Assembly (NCBI GenBank): GCA_949318235.1
Contig: OX439127.1
Location: 11,658,615 to 11,722,614, forward strand
Direction: 5' to 3'
Length of the DNA stretch: 64,000 nt
DNA from: Ecdyonurus torrentis
Taxonomy: Eukaryota; Arthropoda; Insecta; Ephemeroptera; Heptageniidae
Translations under genes and position numbers: made by a program
Shown: in pieces, positions 13,685-23,416 of the stretch
How positions within the stretch are numbered: position 1 is the stretch's first letter
Layout of the letters: every line of letters starts with the position of its first letter
Notes under the pieces: model-generated
The model's input: the letters and a program-made list of their open reading frames with translations, nothing else
Database searches by the model: none
Told to the model about the DNA's origin: nothing

Positions 13685-13790
13685 CAATTCCCAAACCTAG
13701 CCGGCACTCGGGATCGATCCTCTCACCTAACTAACATGTGAGCAGGACTCTAACACTGAGCCATGGTCGCATGATATAGAATATAGATTT
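13685..13790 (-). repeat. tRNA-derived SINE-like block, copy 1
   Basis: On the minus strand, ACCATGGCTCAGTGTTAGAG resembles an RNA polymerase III A box, and GGATCGATCCC about 40 bases later resembles a B box. The cloverleaf is not complete, so this is a SINE head or tRNA relic and not a working tRNA. It lies inside the terminal-inverted-repeat element and was duplicated with it (15038-15140). Confidence 0.55.
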
Positions 13791-13996
13791 AAAACATATA
13801 TTTATCTTTCTCTTTATTTATTTTACTCGCTTCTGATTGGTCGGCACTGCATGTGCGTACTTGTGAAGTGCATACAAGTATAAATAAAAAAAAAAACACG
13901 TTGCAAGTACTTTCTTAAAAGCGCTGTTTATGTAGTTTGATAATAAAAAGTACTTGCCATGTATATTTCCGTATATATGGTTTACTGGGTAGATAT

Positions 13997-15346
13997 CTTC
14001 GGCTATTTTTTTTTTTTTTAGAATTGAGCTATTTTTTTTTTATTATTATTATTTTTCTTGAATACTTGAAAACCTATAATTCAACCTCTGTTAACAGCAT
14101 CAATATAATGCTCTCAAAAATATGCTACAGTTTAGTATTTTTAAATTGGCAAAATGTGTCATTTTCCCATACTGGACTGGACCATGTTATTTAGTGCTCA
14201 GTGCTCACATATGGCGTCGACTTTTATATGAATGCGTTCTTTATTCGCACTTATTTTTCACGCAATTTACATTATATTTATTCTATTTATTTTCATAAAT
14301 GGTCCCTACCGTGAAAAATGTTGATCACTTTTGTGAACTTCAAACCTGTAAAAGTGAATCAACTGTGTCACATTTAAAATTTTACAGTTAGTTTTCTCAA
14401 AACTCTTTCTTAGAATATGGTCTCTCATATACAAAAATTAATAATAAATGCATAGGTTTTTGAGCACGCTTCTGAGTATACCACCAGGAATAAAATTAAG
14501 CATTATAATTGTAAGTTGATGTTAATCCTTGGATCTTTTTCCAAGTTAAAAATGGTTATATAATCTGCTTATATAACTTTATTCTGATGCATAAACGTAA
14601 TACAAAAAACGTATGGTATTAGATTTTCTCATCACTATATCTATACGCTATAATGCAATTTCACACTCTACAAATATATTTTTGTTCTTAAAATATATTG
14701 CATCAAATCTTAACCATCAAAATTTGAAGTTATAGCCGAATCACAAAAATTTGAAAAATTGTAGTCACAATACGCCTACAAGTAGTTACTATATATTATA
14801 TATACTAGTTCCCAGTAAACCACATTTTACACGGAAAGTATACTTTTCCAGTACATTTCTCAGTTGCCTAAAAGTACTTTTCCGGCTGTTTGGTGCAAAT
14901 TAAGTATTGACCCATATGTAAGAGTGTCACTCTGGGTCATGTGCTTTGCAAGTTCTTTCTTCTAACAGTGCTTTTCAAGCACTTTACATGCACTTGTGAT
15001 TTTTTAATATTTATAAAAAGTTTACTCCACTGAATTCCCAAACCTAGCCGGCACTCGGGATCGATCCTCTCACCTAACTAACATGTGAGCAGGACTCTAA
15101 CACTGAGCCATGGTCGCATGATATAGGATATAGATTTAAAACATATATTTATCTTTCTCTTTATTTATTTTACTCGCTTCTGATTGGTCGGCACTGCATG
15201 TGCGTACTTATGAAGTGCATACAAGTATAAATAAAAAAAAACACTTTGCAAGTACTTTCTTAAAAGCGCTGTTTATGTAGTTTGATAATAAAAAGTACTT
15301 GCCATGTATATTTCCGTATAACATATGGTTTACTGGTTAGATATCT
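13997..15346. repeat. Tandem duplication, right copy (empty site)
   Basis: Second copy of the 11786-13996 unit without the 861-bp insertion. The plus-strand 85-codon frame at 13937-14194 begins upstream and crosses the duplicated sequence; it has no protein-like composition. Confidence 0.9.
14811..15336. mobile_element. CCCAGTAAACC terminal-inverted-repeat element, copy 2
   Basis: Uninterrupted 526-bp version of the element at 12598-13989. The right terminus has one changed base (TTTACTGGT instead of TTTACTGGG). It contains SINE-like copy 2 at about 15038-15140 (minus). Confidence 0.7.
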
Positions 15347-15551
15347 ATAATCATTATTCATTATCAATTTCTATTTAGATTTCACACATTTGTTTATTTT
15401 GTATTTTTAATTTATCATGCGCGTCATACTAAATGTGCTTCGACGCCATATATTGGAGCAATTTGCTCGCTTAGCATAGGAAAACCTTTTCTTATTGAAT
15501 TATTTTTTTATTATTTTTCTTATATACATATGAAAACCTAAAAATTCAACC

Positions 15552-15686
15552 CAGGGGCGTATTCAGGATTTTGCAACGGGAGGGGTCCAGCCTATAGTGA
15601 GCATGGGTAAAGGGTGTAAACCACCCCCTTTGCCTATGCTTTTTCAGACCTGACGGGGGGGGGGGGGGGGGCTCCAGACCCCACAT
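15552..15686. mobile_element. hAT-derived fragment with CAGGGGCG start
   Basis: The block starts CAGGGGCGTATTCAGGATTT, a typical hAT-type terminus, and interrupts sequence that is continuous in the tandem duplication (ATTCAACC followed by TGTTAACAG). It is flanked by ATTCAACC (15544-15551) and ATTTAACC (15687-15694), an 8-bp duplication with one mismatch. The right terminus does not mirror the left, and a G run sits at 15656-15671, so the element is deleted internally or at its end. Confidence 0.65.
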
Positions 15687-15739
15687 ATTTAACCTAGCTA
15701 ACAGTGTCAATGCTCTCAAAAATATTTATTTTCTATTCA

Positions 15740-16485
15740 TAAAATTGCAGCTGCAGGTTTATGACGGAAGTGAAAGCCGGCCCGACTTTCACTGCGACGT
15801 TGGGCCGCGGCATTAAAAAGGTGGTTTACCGAGCTTCCGCCAAAGTCGCAGTGCCGACTTTAAGGCCGACCTTCAAATTTAATTAAAATTAAACTTAATT
15901 GCTCTTATTTGCCTCGCGATGTATATGACATGCTTAATGTTCCTATACTACACATTTAAGTAAAGTTAGTTCATCATGATGAAAAGATGGACCCACCGGG
16001 ACTCGAACCCATGCGAGTTGCCAATATTGCATCACAAACCAGCAGTCCAAACCACTAGGCCATGGCTTCACATGATAAATTCAGTGACGAAACGTTAATA
16101 TAAAGATCGTAAAATCGAAGTTGGAGTTTTAAACATCCATCTTAACATTTAAAACCAGTTTTTCATAATTCTGAGCTTGTAAAAGGATATTTTTATATAA
16201 AAAATTAGAAATAAATTTTTATAAAAAAAAAAATATATATAAAAAAAAAAGTGTTATCAAACTATGTATTTTCATAAAAAATTAATTTTTGTATAATTTT
16301 TTTTTAATGCCGGTGATCAATCGGCATATGCCGACTAAACCCCGAGCTTGGGGACTTAAACTATAAAAATCTATGTCCGGGGAAAAGTCGGCTTGCCGAC
16401 GTTGGGCGTTGCCGATTGTCCGCCGACAGTGCCGATTTTGAGCCAATTAACCTCGGTCCGATTAGGCCGTGTTTGCTGGGTATAC
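15740..16485. mobile_element. GCCGAC-rich repeat block
   Basis: Clusters of GCCGAC / GTCGGC words occur at both ends of this G+C-richer block (15775-15880 and 16310-16460) in opposite orientations, separated by AT-rich sequence. This is the same terminal-word plan as the hAT-like elements. The right edge reads TTTGCTGGGTA, close to the CCCAGTAAAC terminus. The exact boundaries are unclear. Confidence 0.45.
15985..16075 (-). repeat. tRNA-derived SINE head
   Basis: On the minus strand it reads TGGCCTAGTGGTTTGGA (A-box-like) and then GGTTCGAGTCC (a canonical B box) about 45 bases later. The 5' and 3' ends do not form an acceptor stem, so it is a SINE promoter region and not a functional tRNA gene. 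Confidence 0.6.
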
Positions 16486-16624
16486 GCTTTTAAACTGACA
16501 AAATATTGTGTAATTATCCGATTCTTATTTTATTTAGTGCTTAACGGCATTGACTTTTATATGAATATATGCAACCACAAATATACATATTATAATAGAT
16601 GGAATACTTGGTGTGCACTGCGCA

Positions 16625-17145
16625 GATAGCTCAGAGATGGTGCAGACTCACAGTATAATTCCTATAGCGGGAATGTCAGATCGAAAGCGCGCCATAATTC
16701 CGACTGGGTGAAGGTGGCAGAACGTACTAGAAGCCGTAATTTGAAGTAATGTTACGTGTAGTTCTGACAACTTCACCCAGTCGGAATTATGGCGCGCATT
16801 CGATCTGACATTCCCGCTATAGGAGATGGACTACTGTATAATATACTGTGGTGCAGACTGTATAGAGAGCTCTCAATTTCCGATTTAAAAATTTTCCCGG
16901 TAATCATCGCAGCGTCGAGAGTACATAGCCACAGTATATTATACAGTAGTCCATCTCCCATAGCGGGAATGTCAGATCGAATGCGCGCCATAATTCCGAC
17001 TGGGTGAAGTTGTCAGAACTACACGTACGTAACATTACTTCAAATTATAATACGGCTTCTAGTTCTGCCACCTTCACCCAGTCGGAATTATGGCGCACAT
17101 TCGATCTGACATTCCCGCTATAGGAGATGGACTACTGTATAGGGT
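16625..17145. repeat. Nested palindromic array of one 50-bp motif
   Basis: The motif containing AGCGGGAATGTCAGATCG and CCATAATTCCGACTGGGTGA occurs four times in alternating orientation (about 16662-16710, 16765-16822, 16960-17008 and 17065-17122). Two big palindromes share the central AGTCCATCTCC arms and are flanked by TATAATATACTGTGG. Frames at 16773-16991 (minus) and 16789-17007 (plus) translate to nearly the same peptide because of the symmetry, so neither is a gene. Confidence 0.85.
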
Positions 17146-17451
17146 GTGTGCGCATGACGTCCTTCTGAGTGCTTTTCGATGCTCATCTTGAGCAATGATT
17201 AACATTGCTCAGTATAGGGCAAAGGTAGTTTTTGGCTATTTTCTTTGGAAAATTAGCTATTTTTTGGTCATTATTATTTTTCTTGCATACTTGAGGTACT
17301 AATTCAGCCTGTTAACAGCATCAATGCTATCAAAAAAATCGCGAAGTATTTTTAAACTGGCAAAATGTGCCATTTTCCTATACCGGCCAATGTTATTTAG
17401 TACTCACTTATGACGTCGACTTTAACATGAATGAAACCACCCTATAATATA

Positions 17452-18215
17452 CTGTGGTACATAGCAAGATACTACATACAAGATAGGGACACCCATTGGT
17501 CCCATGTATAACGGCGGCCCATGTTAAAGCATAGGAGCTTCACAGCTTCGCCAACAGGTGCCGCTAGTGTCGTTTTGGGCCGTGCCATTTGATTACACAG
17601 CAATTCAAATCATTCGCGGCGGCCCAAACCGGATACCAAAATCCGCGCGTCGCTATCTTGTATTGTATAGTATCTTGTACCATGATATAATTAAGACGGT
17701 AGCCGCAATGCTATAGCTAACGCATAGGGGGAGCTTTGACGGCTGGCCGTCGGGTTTGCTCGCTCTCGCCAGCTCTTCGCGCGCTTCCCATTTCGATCGG
17801 ATTTTAAAATTTAACATGGGAAATTTTCGTTTTTATTTTTTGTATTTTTTCGTAATGAAATGTTAACATTCATTTTTTCAGAACTTTATCGTAATATGTT
17901 TCCGGTTATTTTGCATATAATTTTATTACTAAATTCACATTATTAACAAAGTTACATAAAATGCATATCAAAAGATCCGGATAATTATGCTGATTAATTT
18001 CATAAATTTTTATTGTTAACATTTCATGCGTTCAGAAGTTATTGCAGTTTTTGTGCGTTTTCCCTATGCTTATACATAGGCGCTCGATCGAAATGGGAGA
18101 GCGGGAAATTTTATTTGAACCCGCTAGTGCGCTAACACGACGCGGCGCTATCACATATACAGATGCCTGAGCTTGACTACCGTCTTAATTATATCATGCT
18201 TGTACATAGTAAACA
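17452..18215. mobile_element. Terminal-inverted-repeat element split by another insertion
   Basis: The left end GGTACATAGCAAGATACTAC is mirrored, imperfectly, by GTATAGTATCTTGTAC at 17665-17680, and the last bases (ATAGTAAAC) reappear after the 518-bp insertion at 17681-18198. The interior is G+C-richer and includes CGGCGGCCCA and its near-inverse GGGCCGCCGCGAA-type sequence. No ORF. Confidence 0.6.
17681..18198. mobile_element. 518-bp element with 7-bp target duplication
   Basis: The 24-bp inverted termini begin CATGATATAATTAAGACGGT and end with the mirror ACCGTCTTAATTATATCATG. The flanks are CTTGTAC on both sides (17674-17680 and 18199-18205), a perfect 7-bp duplication. Internal arms (CTTCCCATTTCGATCG against CGATCGAAATGGGAGA) extend the symmetry. 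Seven bases is uncommon among known superfamilies; Dada and P elements are possible comparisons. No transposase ORF. Confidence 0.75.
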
Positions 18216-19385
18216 AAACAGCGCCTCTGCAGGAAAAAAAATGAAGCCTATATGAGGCTGAGGGAAGTCGTCTCTCATTTGATTATTTCAAAAAAATATT
18301 TTAAATTCCTTCCAAAAATCAGCAGATAATAACAAAAATAATGTAAATGTATTTATGATGATTAACATATAATGATATTTCCAATTTTATCACCTTTTTG
18401 TCAAAATTAATTATGATTTGACTCACTCCTTTGAGCAGCTGACGAAATTCGATCGTCGATCCGTCAGCCACACGCACTTTCGAATGTCATCAAGAGATGG
18501 CTTTAGTAGTACCCCGCACTCTCGATTGCGCATTACAATCGGCAAACCAGCATGGCTGCCATGTTTGAAATGTGTTAATTAAATGTTGTTGTATGTATTT
18601 TCTTTTCTACCGGTATTTTTTTATTTAATATGTCAATTGGTTTCTTACGGTGACGTAAAAAGCACATTGTGTGTTAAATTATGCACTGAGCTATATAGTT
18701 GCTACTAAATTTTTTTTAAGTCGCAGACAAGAGTTGTAAGTATTATGAAGATTTATACACATATCTTTACATCATAAATACATATGATACGCATATACAT
18801 AACATACATAATATATATAATGTATGTATACTGTAAACACAATCAAGGTAATATATTTTACCATTCAAATCCAGCGCATGTATTTCTTATAAGGATAACA
18901 TTGCAAAGTAAGAGCGAGTTTTTGAATGGTAAAATCATATCAATGTCCCTTATATTATAATAATATAATAATAATATATTTATAACACGTATGTAGGTGG
19001 TACTTTATGTGTAGGTCTGTCAAACAACTAACTTATATTATGTACAACAAAGCATAATTATAAAAATAACATAATATGTTGTGCATAGTGATTACATATA
19101 ATAGTTTTGTTTCTCCTATAGCGTTCACTATATGTATACATATTTATATTATGTACAAAACATTATAAATATATGTTTATCCTGTATGCGTTTGTTTGTT
19201 ATGATATTCATATATTTTCCAAGAAACTAATGTGAATCTTTGTTATGTTGCATGTAAACAGCTAAATGGATTTTATGCTAAATAGTGTTGCTATACAGTA
19301 TATAGCTATACATATATAATGTAGCCCCTGTAGCAATATTGTAGTGCTTCTTACAAAGTGTAATAACTATATATAATAAAACTAG
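18216..19385. other. Non-coding stretch with a promoter-like island
   Basis: No protein-like frame. A G+C-richer block around 18430-18560 contains CATGGCTGCCATG, reminiscent of promoter-proximal YY1-type sequence, and could be a distant start site for the glycosyltransferase transcript. That is speculation. From 18760 to 19360 the sequence is AT-rich with TATACATA-type simple sequence. Confidence 0.4.
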
Positions 19386-19427
19386 GGTTTCAAAGTTACC
19401 CTAGAACCAACGGGTAACTTTGAAACC
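19386..19427. repeat. Perfect 16-bp-arm hairpin
   Basis: GGTTTCAAAGTTACCC is followed after 10 bases by its exact complement GGGTAACTTTGAAACC. The arm is the terminal word of the element family seen at 20462-20492, 22219-22248 and 22715-22744. Confidence 0.9.
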
Positions 19428-20492
19428 TTTTTAAATTAAATTGATAAATTTGGTTTTAGAGTGAGCCTGATGGCCTCTAAGCACATGATTGTAGAATCAA
19501 ACAACCCTTGATAGCCTTTGAATCCAGGAAGAATTACCTTAATTTATCCCCCCACCCTACCCCTTCCAAATTAATTTTTTATGGAACGAGTCCAAATTTA
19601 CAATTGTGCTATTTGTTGGGAACAAAAGTATTTTTCTCTGCAACTGAAGTTTAAGAAAAATTTAGGGAATAGCTTTGAGGACAATTGAAACACATTTGTG
19701 TTAAAATTAACTTAAATTATTTTAGGGGTTGTGATCACTTTTTTGTTATTATTATTATCAGTTCCTGTGTTAAAGTATATTAGGCTAAAAAAAATATATT
19801 TTCATTTTAGGAGCTGCAAACAGTCTTTAAATTTAAAACCATGTCATAATAGTGCCCTTTAAAGTTGTTCTACGTTGACCCTGAAATAACCCTGAAAGTT
19901 ATAAATATGAGGGATAGCTAACAACTGACTAATTGAATTTATTGGCCCCGGAAGCCTTGGAATTGATACTTTATTTACCTGTTTTTTGAGAGGGATTAAG
20001 AACTCTTGAAATACTAGTACTGTACTACAAATTTTCATGATAAGGAACAAAAACATTTTTTTAAACTCGTATACTGAAAATAGGGAATGGTTTGAACAAT
20101 AAACCTTTAGAGGGATTTCAAAGTTACCCCAGAGATAGAAAAGGTCTATAAAAACTTAACCAATTTACCAAAATATTTTTTGTTGTTCTTGGTTATAAGA
20201 GAAATCCTAGCAGGATGGTTGGTAATGCAATTTCTAAATTACTCCCTGTTACCCTGTAACCCTTATTTTCAGGGCATCTGAATTGGCTCAATTTCTAACA
20301 GTTCAAAATAATAAATTTTATAACACATTGTTTATACTGAAAATGAATCCAGGGTATTTTAAAATTAAGCTAGAAGGAATCAAAGTTTAGGGTAAAAAAA
20401 AAAAAAAAAAATGCCTTAGTGGTAATTGCTCATTACTGTCCTAAAGTTGAAAACTGCAAGGTTTTAAAGTTACCCCGTTTGACTGTAGTAGA
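19403..20492. mobile_element. Probable TACAGTCAAAC-type element, copy A
   Basis: The left boundary carries CGGGTAACTTTGAAACC. The right boundary is the inverse, TTTAAAGTTACCCC followed by GTTTGACTGTA. The intervening 1.1 kb repeats AAGTTACCC words (for example 20116-20131). No transposase frame. The boundaries are inferred from the better-defined copy B. Confidence 0.5.
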
Positions 20493-20543
20493 ACTAGAGT
20501 AAAATTTAAGGTTAACGATCCATACATTCCTGCACATGTATGT

Positions 20544-20721
20544 CAGGCTCGGACTGGCCATAAGATTAGGTCCATGTGAGCCAACATGGTCCCCCTTGTT
20601 TGGAGACCCCTAAGGACCTAAAAGGGGTGTAACTAGGGTGTTATGCCCCCTTTTGTGGGCCCCCTAGAGGGTGTTATGCCCCTTTCATGGACATGACCCC
20701 TTGAGTGCCAGTCCGACCCTG
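20544..20721. mobile_element. hAT miniature element, 178 bp, perfect 8-bp duplication
   Basis: The termini are CAGGCTCGGACTGGCC and (reversed) CAGGGTCGGACTGGCA. They are flanked by ATGTATGT on both sides (20536-20543 and 20722-20729). The interior is rich in GTTATGCCCC repeats. This is a textbook non-autonomous hAT structure. Confidence 0.9.
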
Positions 20722-21277
20722 ATGTATGTATTGTATACATATTAGGCACTGGTGTATTTCTTTAAACAGTAAAATATATATTATGCTTCACTGGATTGTA
20801 ATTTTTGTAGTAATTTTTGTAATTGTGTGTAGTGCGTGTATACATCTAGTAGGTATACTATTTACAGCTTAAATGAATCACCAGCTGACTTCCAGTTAAG
20901 GGGTAACCTTAGTCCTGGGATGTCCCTCCCCCCCTTTCTATTTAAAGAACTAATTGTAAAATATTTTTTAAATTATTTTTGTATACATCTTATTTTTTCA
21001 ATTTATAGAAGTTCAGAATTTGATATATCTGATATGTAACTTCATTGTACTTCCCATTACATTTCTCACAAAATTAAAAAAAAAAAAAAAGTTAGGCCTA
21101 TGCAAATGAGCTTGATATTTTCAAAACAGGATGTATAAATTAATATGAAACAAAAAAGCATTAGATGGAACATGGAAAGATCTATAACATCAGAAAGTTT
21201 CAAAAAAAGTTATTGAATAAAAAATAACAATAATAATAGGCCTATACTAAAAAAAAAAAAAATGCTAATCATATGCA

Positions 21278-21584
21278 AATGAGGAAGACTAAAAAAAATT
21301 TAGAGTACTTTTATTTCATATTCTAAAAGAGGACATTGTCCTAAATCGATATGTGAATTTTTAATTTTTAAGTTCATTGAATATTTTTAATTAATTTATA
21401 AAAGTCACAAAATGATGTCACAGGCTGTAACTTTTTCCTATGCCGACATGCATAAGCTCAATTATAAGCTTAATAACCTCGAAAATTAAAAATTCACATA
21501 TGTATCAATTCAGAGCAATGTACTCTTTAAGAATAAAAATTAAATAAAATTACCTCTTATAATTTTATGTAGTCTTCCTCATTT
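21278..21584. mobile_element. GAGGAAGAC-type miniature element, copy 2
   Basis: AATGAGGAAGACTAAAA at the left is mirrored by TAGTCTTCCTCATTTT at the right. The interior is largely self-complementary (GTGAATTTTTAATTTT against AAAATTAAAAATTCAC). Best-preserved copy of the family. Confidence 0.8.
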
Positions 21585-22218
21585 TAACCCTTAGTATCTC
21601 TAATCGCATTTTTTTTTCTTTTTTTTTTTTTTTTTTAACCCCCCTGAAAAAATAATTCAAACCAATTTTGAGATGTTGCTTTTCCTAGATCCCAGATCAA
21701 TCCCCTTAGATTGCTTTTCCCTTAACACGTATAAGCTTTGTAAGACCCTCCCCTTTAAAATGTAACCCCCAGAGTGGTTCAGTTATACTTGGAATAGTAT
21801 ATGTGTTGAAGATAGAGCAAAAATAGAGCAAAATAACATTTTAATGGGAAATGTTGTTTTGTTGCTACTGCAACATGTACCTAATTCATTATCTTTTGAT
21901 TGTGTTACAGGGCTCCGAAAAATTATCTTTGCTTCAAGCTGAAACTGTGCGGAACGAAAGAAGTGATTGTTTTCCTGATACCTACTGCCACCTCTGCCTT
22001 TAGTACTTATCCTCAGGAAATTGTTAGTATGTGCCAAAGTAATTTCATTTATCTTGGACAGCAATTTTGTGAATGCATTATTTATTGCTTGTCAATCTCA
22101 GCGCACAAGAAAACATGGTGCCTTTGGACCCCAATACAATTGACCCGATTACTTATAGGGTACTATAAATTAAATTATAGTCTTGTCCAACTAATTAATG
22201 ACAACTGTAAATTGCAAT
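21585..22218. other. Non-coding stretch with a spurious 143-codon frame
   Basis: The frame at 21900-22331 is the longest here after the glycosyltransferase, but it ends in a lysine run from a poly(A) tract and crosses the start of the element at 22219. It has no recognisable domain. I do not call it a gene. Confidence 0.6.
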
Positions 22219-22744
22219 TACAGTCAAACTGGGGTGACTTTGAACACTCAATTAATTATCTCTACTTTGGGCACTCATTTCACAATTTTGAAATATGCTA
22301 TTTAAATAAAAAAAAAAAAAAAAAATTATGATAATAATAATTGAACTATAGTAATTTAATATATATATATAAGGAAAAAACCGTAGCAGTTGGTAATAAT
22401 AAGTTTAAATATGTAAAATATGTAGGAAATAGTAGGTAGAGATAAGTGAACGTTGAATTGAAAATTAATAAAACACAAAGATTCAATAATTTATATAGTA
22501 AATTGGGAGGAACAAGACTAAATATTCTAGCTTGAGCTAGTTAAAAAAATAGGCATGAAAAGATGAGGCTATAGTGTCAATATAAAGTATGATATGCCTA
22601 GCATCTCACGTTACATCACAGGCTTATAAAATAGCATGAAACTTAATCATGGCCTTAGACCAGTTTCATCAATATTCTTCAAAATTCTAAAATGAGGCCT
22701 GAAGAAAGATAATTGGGTGTTCAAAGTCACCCCATTTAACTGTA
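22219..22744. mobile_element. TACAGTCAAAC-type miniature element, copy B
   Basis: The left end TACAGTCAAACTGGGGTGAC is mirrored at the right by GTCACCCCATTTAACTGTA, with arms of about 40 bp. TA at each edge fits a Tc1/mariner/pogo-type target duplication (inference). Inside, near 22445-22500, lies one arm (GTTGAATTGAAAATTAAT) of another foldback family also seen at 24822 and 27975. Confidence 0.7.
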
Positions 22745-23025
22745 CTAATTAAGTTACTAAGATACTTAAGTTCTAGGATTCTTATTGTTTCCCTATGCTT
22801 TCTTAATGAACAGTGCACTAGCATGCTAGTTAATAACGGGGCATGCCTGGAAAATGGCATGCTCTTTTTACTAATGTCGTATCTTTTAGCATTGCTAAAC
22901 CATCCTGTTTTTATTTTTTTATTATTATTAGGCTATAATTTAGTTATGATTTTTTTTTTTAAATCCACTTCATTAGGATCAAAATAATTTAAGTTAGGGA
23001 TACTATATTATACACTTATGTGTTT

Positions 23026-23235
23026 TAATAAATTAGAAAGAAAAGCATAGGAGAAACCAGCAAGAACCTTACCATAGTGAAGAGAGTTGCAAAGTTTGGT
23101 GAAAATCTTGCTAGCACAGATATAAAAAACTTGTATGTCTGTGCTAGCAAGATTTTCACCAAACCATGGGACTCACTTCACTATGGTAAGGCCCTTGCTG
23201 GTTTTTGCTAAGCTTTTCTTCTATATTAGTATATT
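23026..23235. mobile_element. Foldback element family F1, copy B
   Basis: Hairpin whose arms share AAACCAGCAAGAACCTTACC / GGTAAGGCCCTTGCTGGTTT and AAAATCTTGCTAGCACAGAT with copies A and D, but with a very short loop. It is an internal-deletion derivative. Its right tail GATGGTTTATTTT was the target of the hAT insertion at 23265. Confidence 0.8.
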
Positions 23236-23264
23236 ACCAACCTTATTGTGTGATGGTTTATTTT

Positions 23265-23365
23265 CAGGGTTCGACCGGGTTTTTTAACCTGGATTTTTGC
23301 CGGGCGGTTTTTTATAAAAAACCGGGCAATAAGATTTTTAAAAAACCCGGTTTTTTAAAAAAACC

Positions 23366-23416
<51 letters not shown>

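Larger units (their letters stand above)
12598..13989. mobile_element. CCCAGTAAACC terminal-inverted-repeat element, copy 1
   Basis: The left end CCCAGTAAACCACATTTTAC is mirrored at the right by ATATGGTTTACTGGG. Subterminal AAGTACTT-type words occur near both ends. Copy 2 is 14811-15336. The interior includes a tRNA-like block (13685-13790, minus) and the nested CCATGG element, and no transposase. An end-like CCCAGCAAACAC (minus) at about 16470 may belong to a relative. I could not define a target duplication. Confidence 0.7.
11786..13996. repeat. Tandem duplication, left copy (contains inserted element)
   Basis: This unit and 13997-15346 are near-identical head-to-tail copies, both starting CTTCGGCTATTTTTTT and ending AGATAT. 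The left copy is longer because it holds the 861-bp CCATGG element. Differences elsewhere are a handful of single bases and a few small gaps, so the duplication looks recent. It covers a host-like segment plus a terminal-inverted-repeat element (12598-13989). A more diverged relative of the left part lies at 17220-17430. Confidence 0.9.

Noticed and set aside
15985..16075. Functional tRNA gene (minus strand)
   Set aside because: A- and B-box words are present, but the acceptor stem does not close and the arms do not fold as a cloverleaf; kept as a SINE-type relic.
16773..17007. 72-codon ORFs on both strands with near-identical peptides
   Set aside because: The matching peptides arise because the DNA is a palindrome; no independent sign of coding.
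21900..22331. 143-codon plus-strand ORF
   Set aside because: Ends in a lysine run from poly(A), crosses a transposon terminus at 22219, and has no domain or start context that supports a gene.
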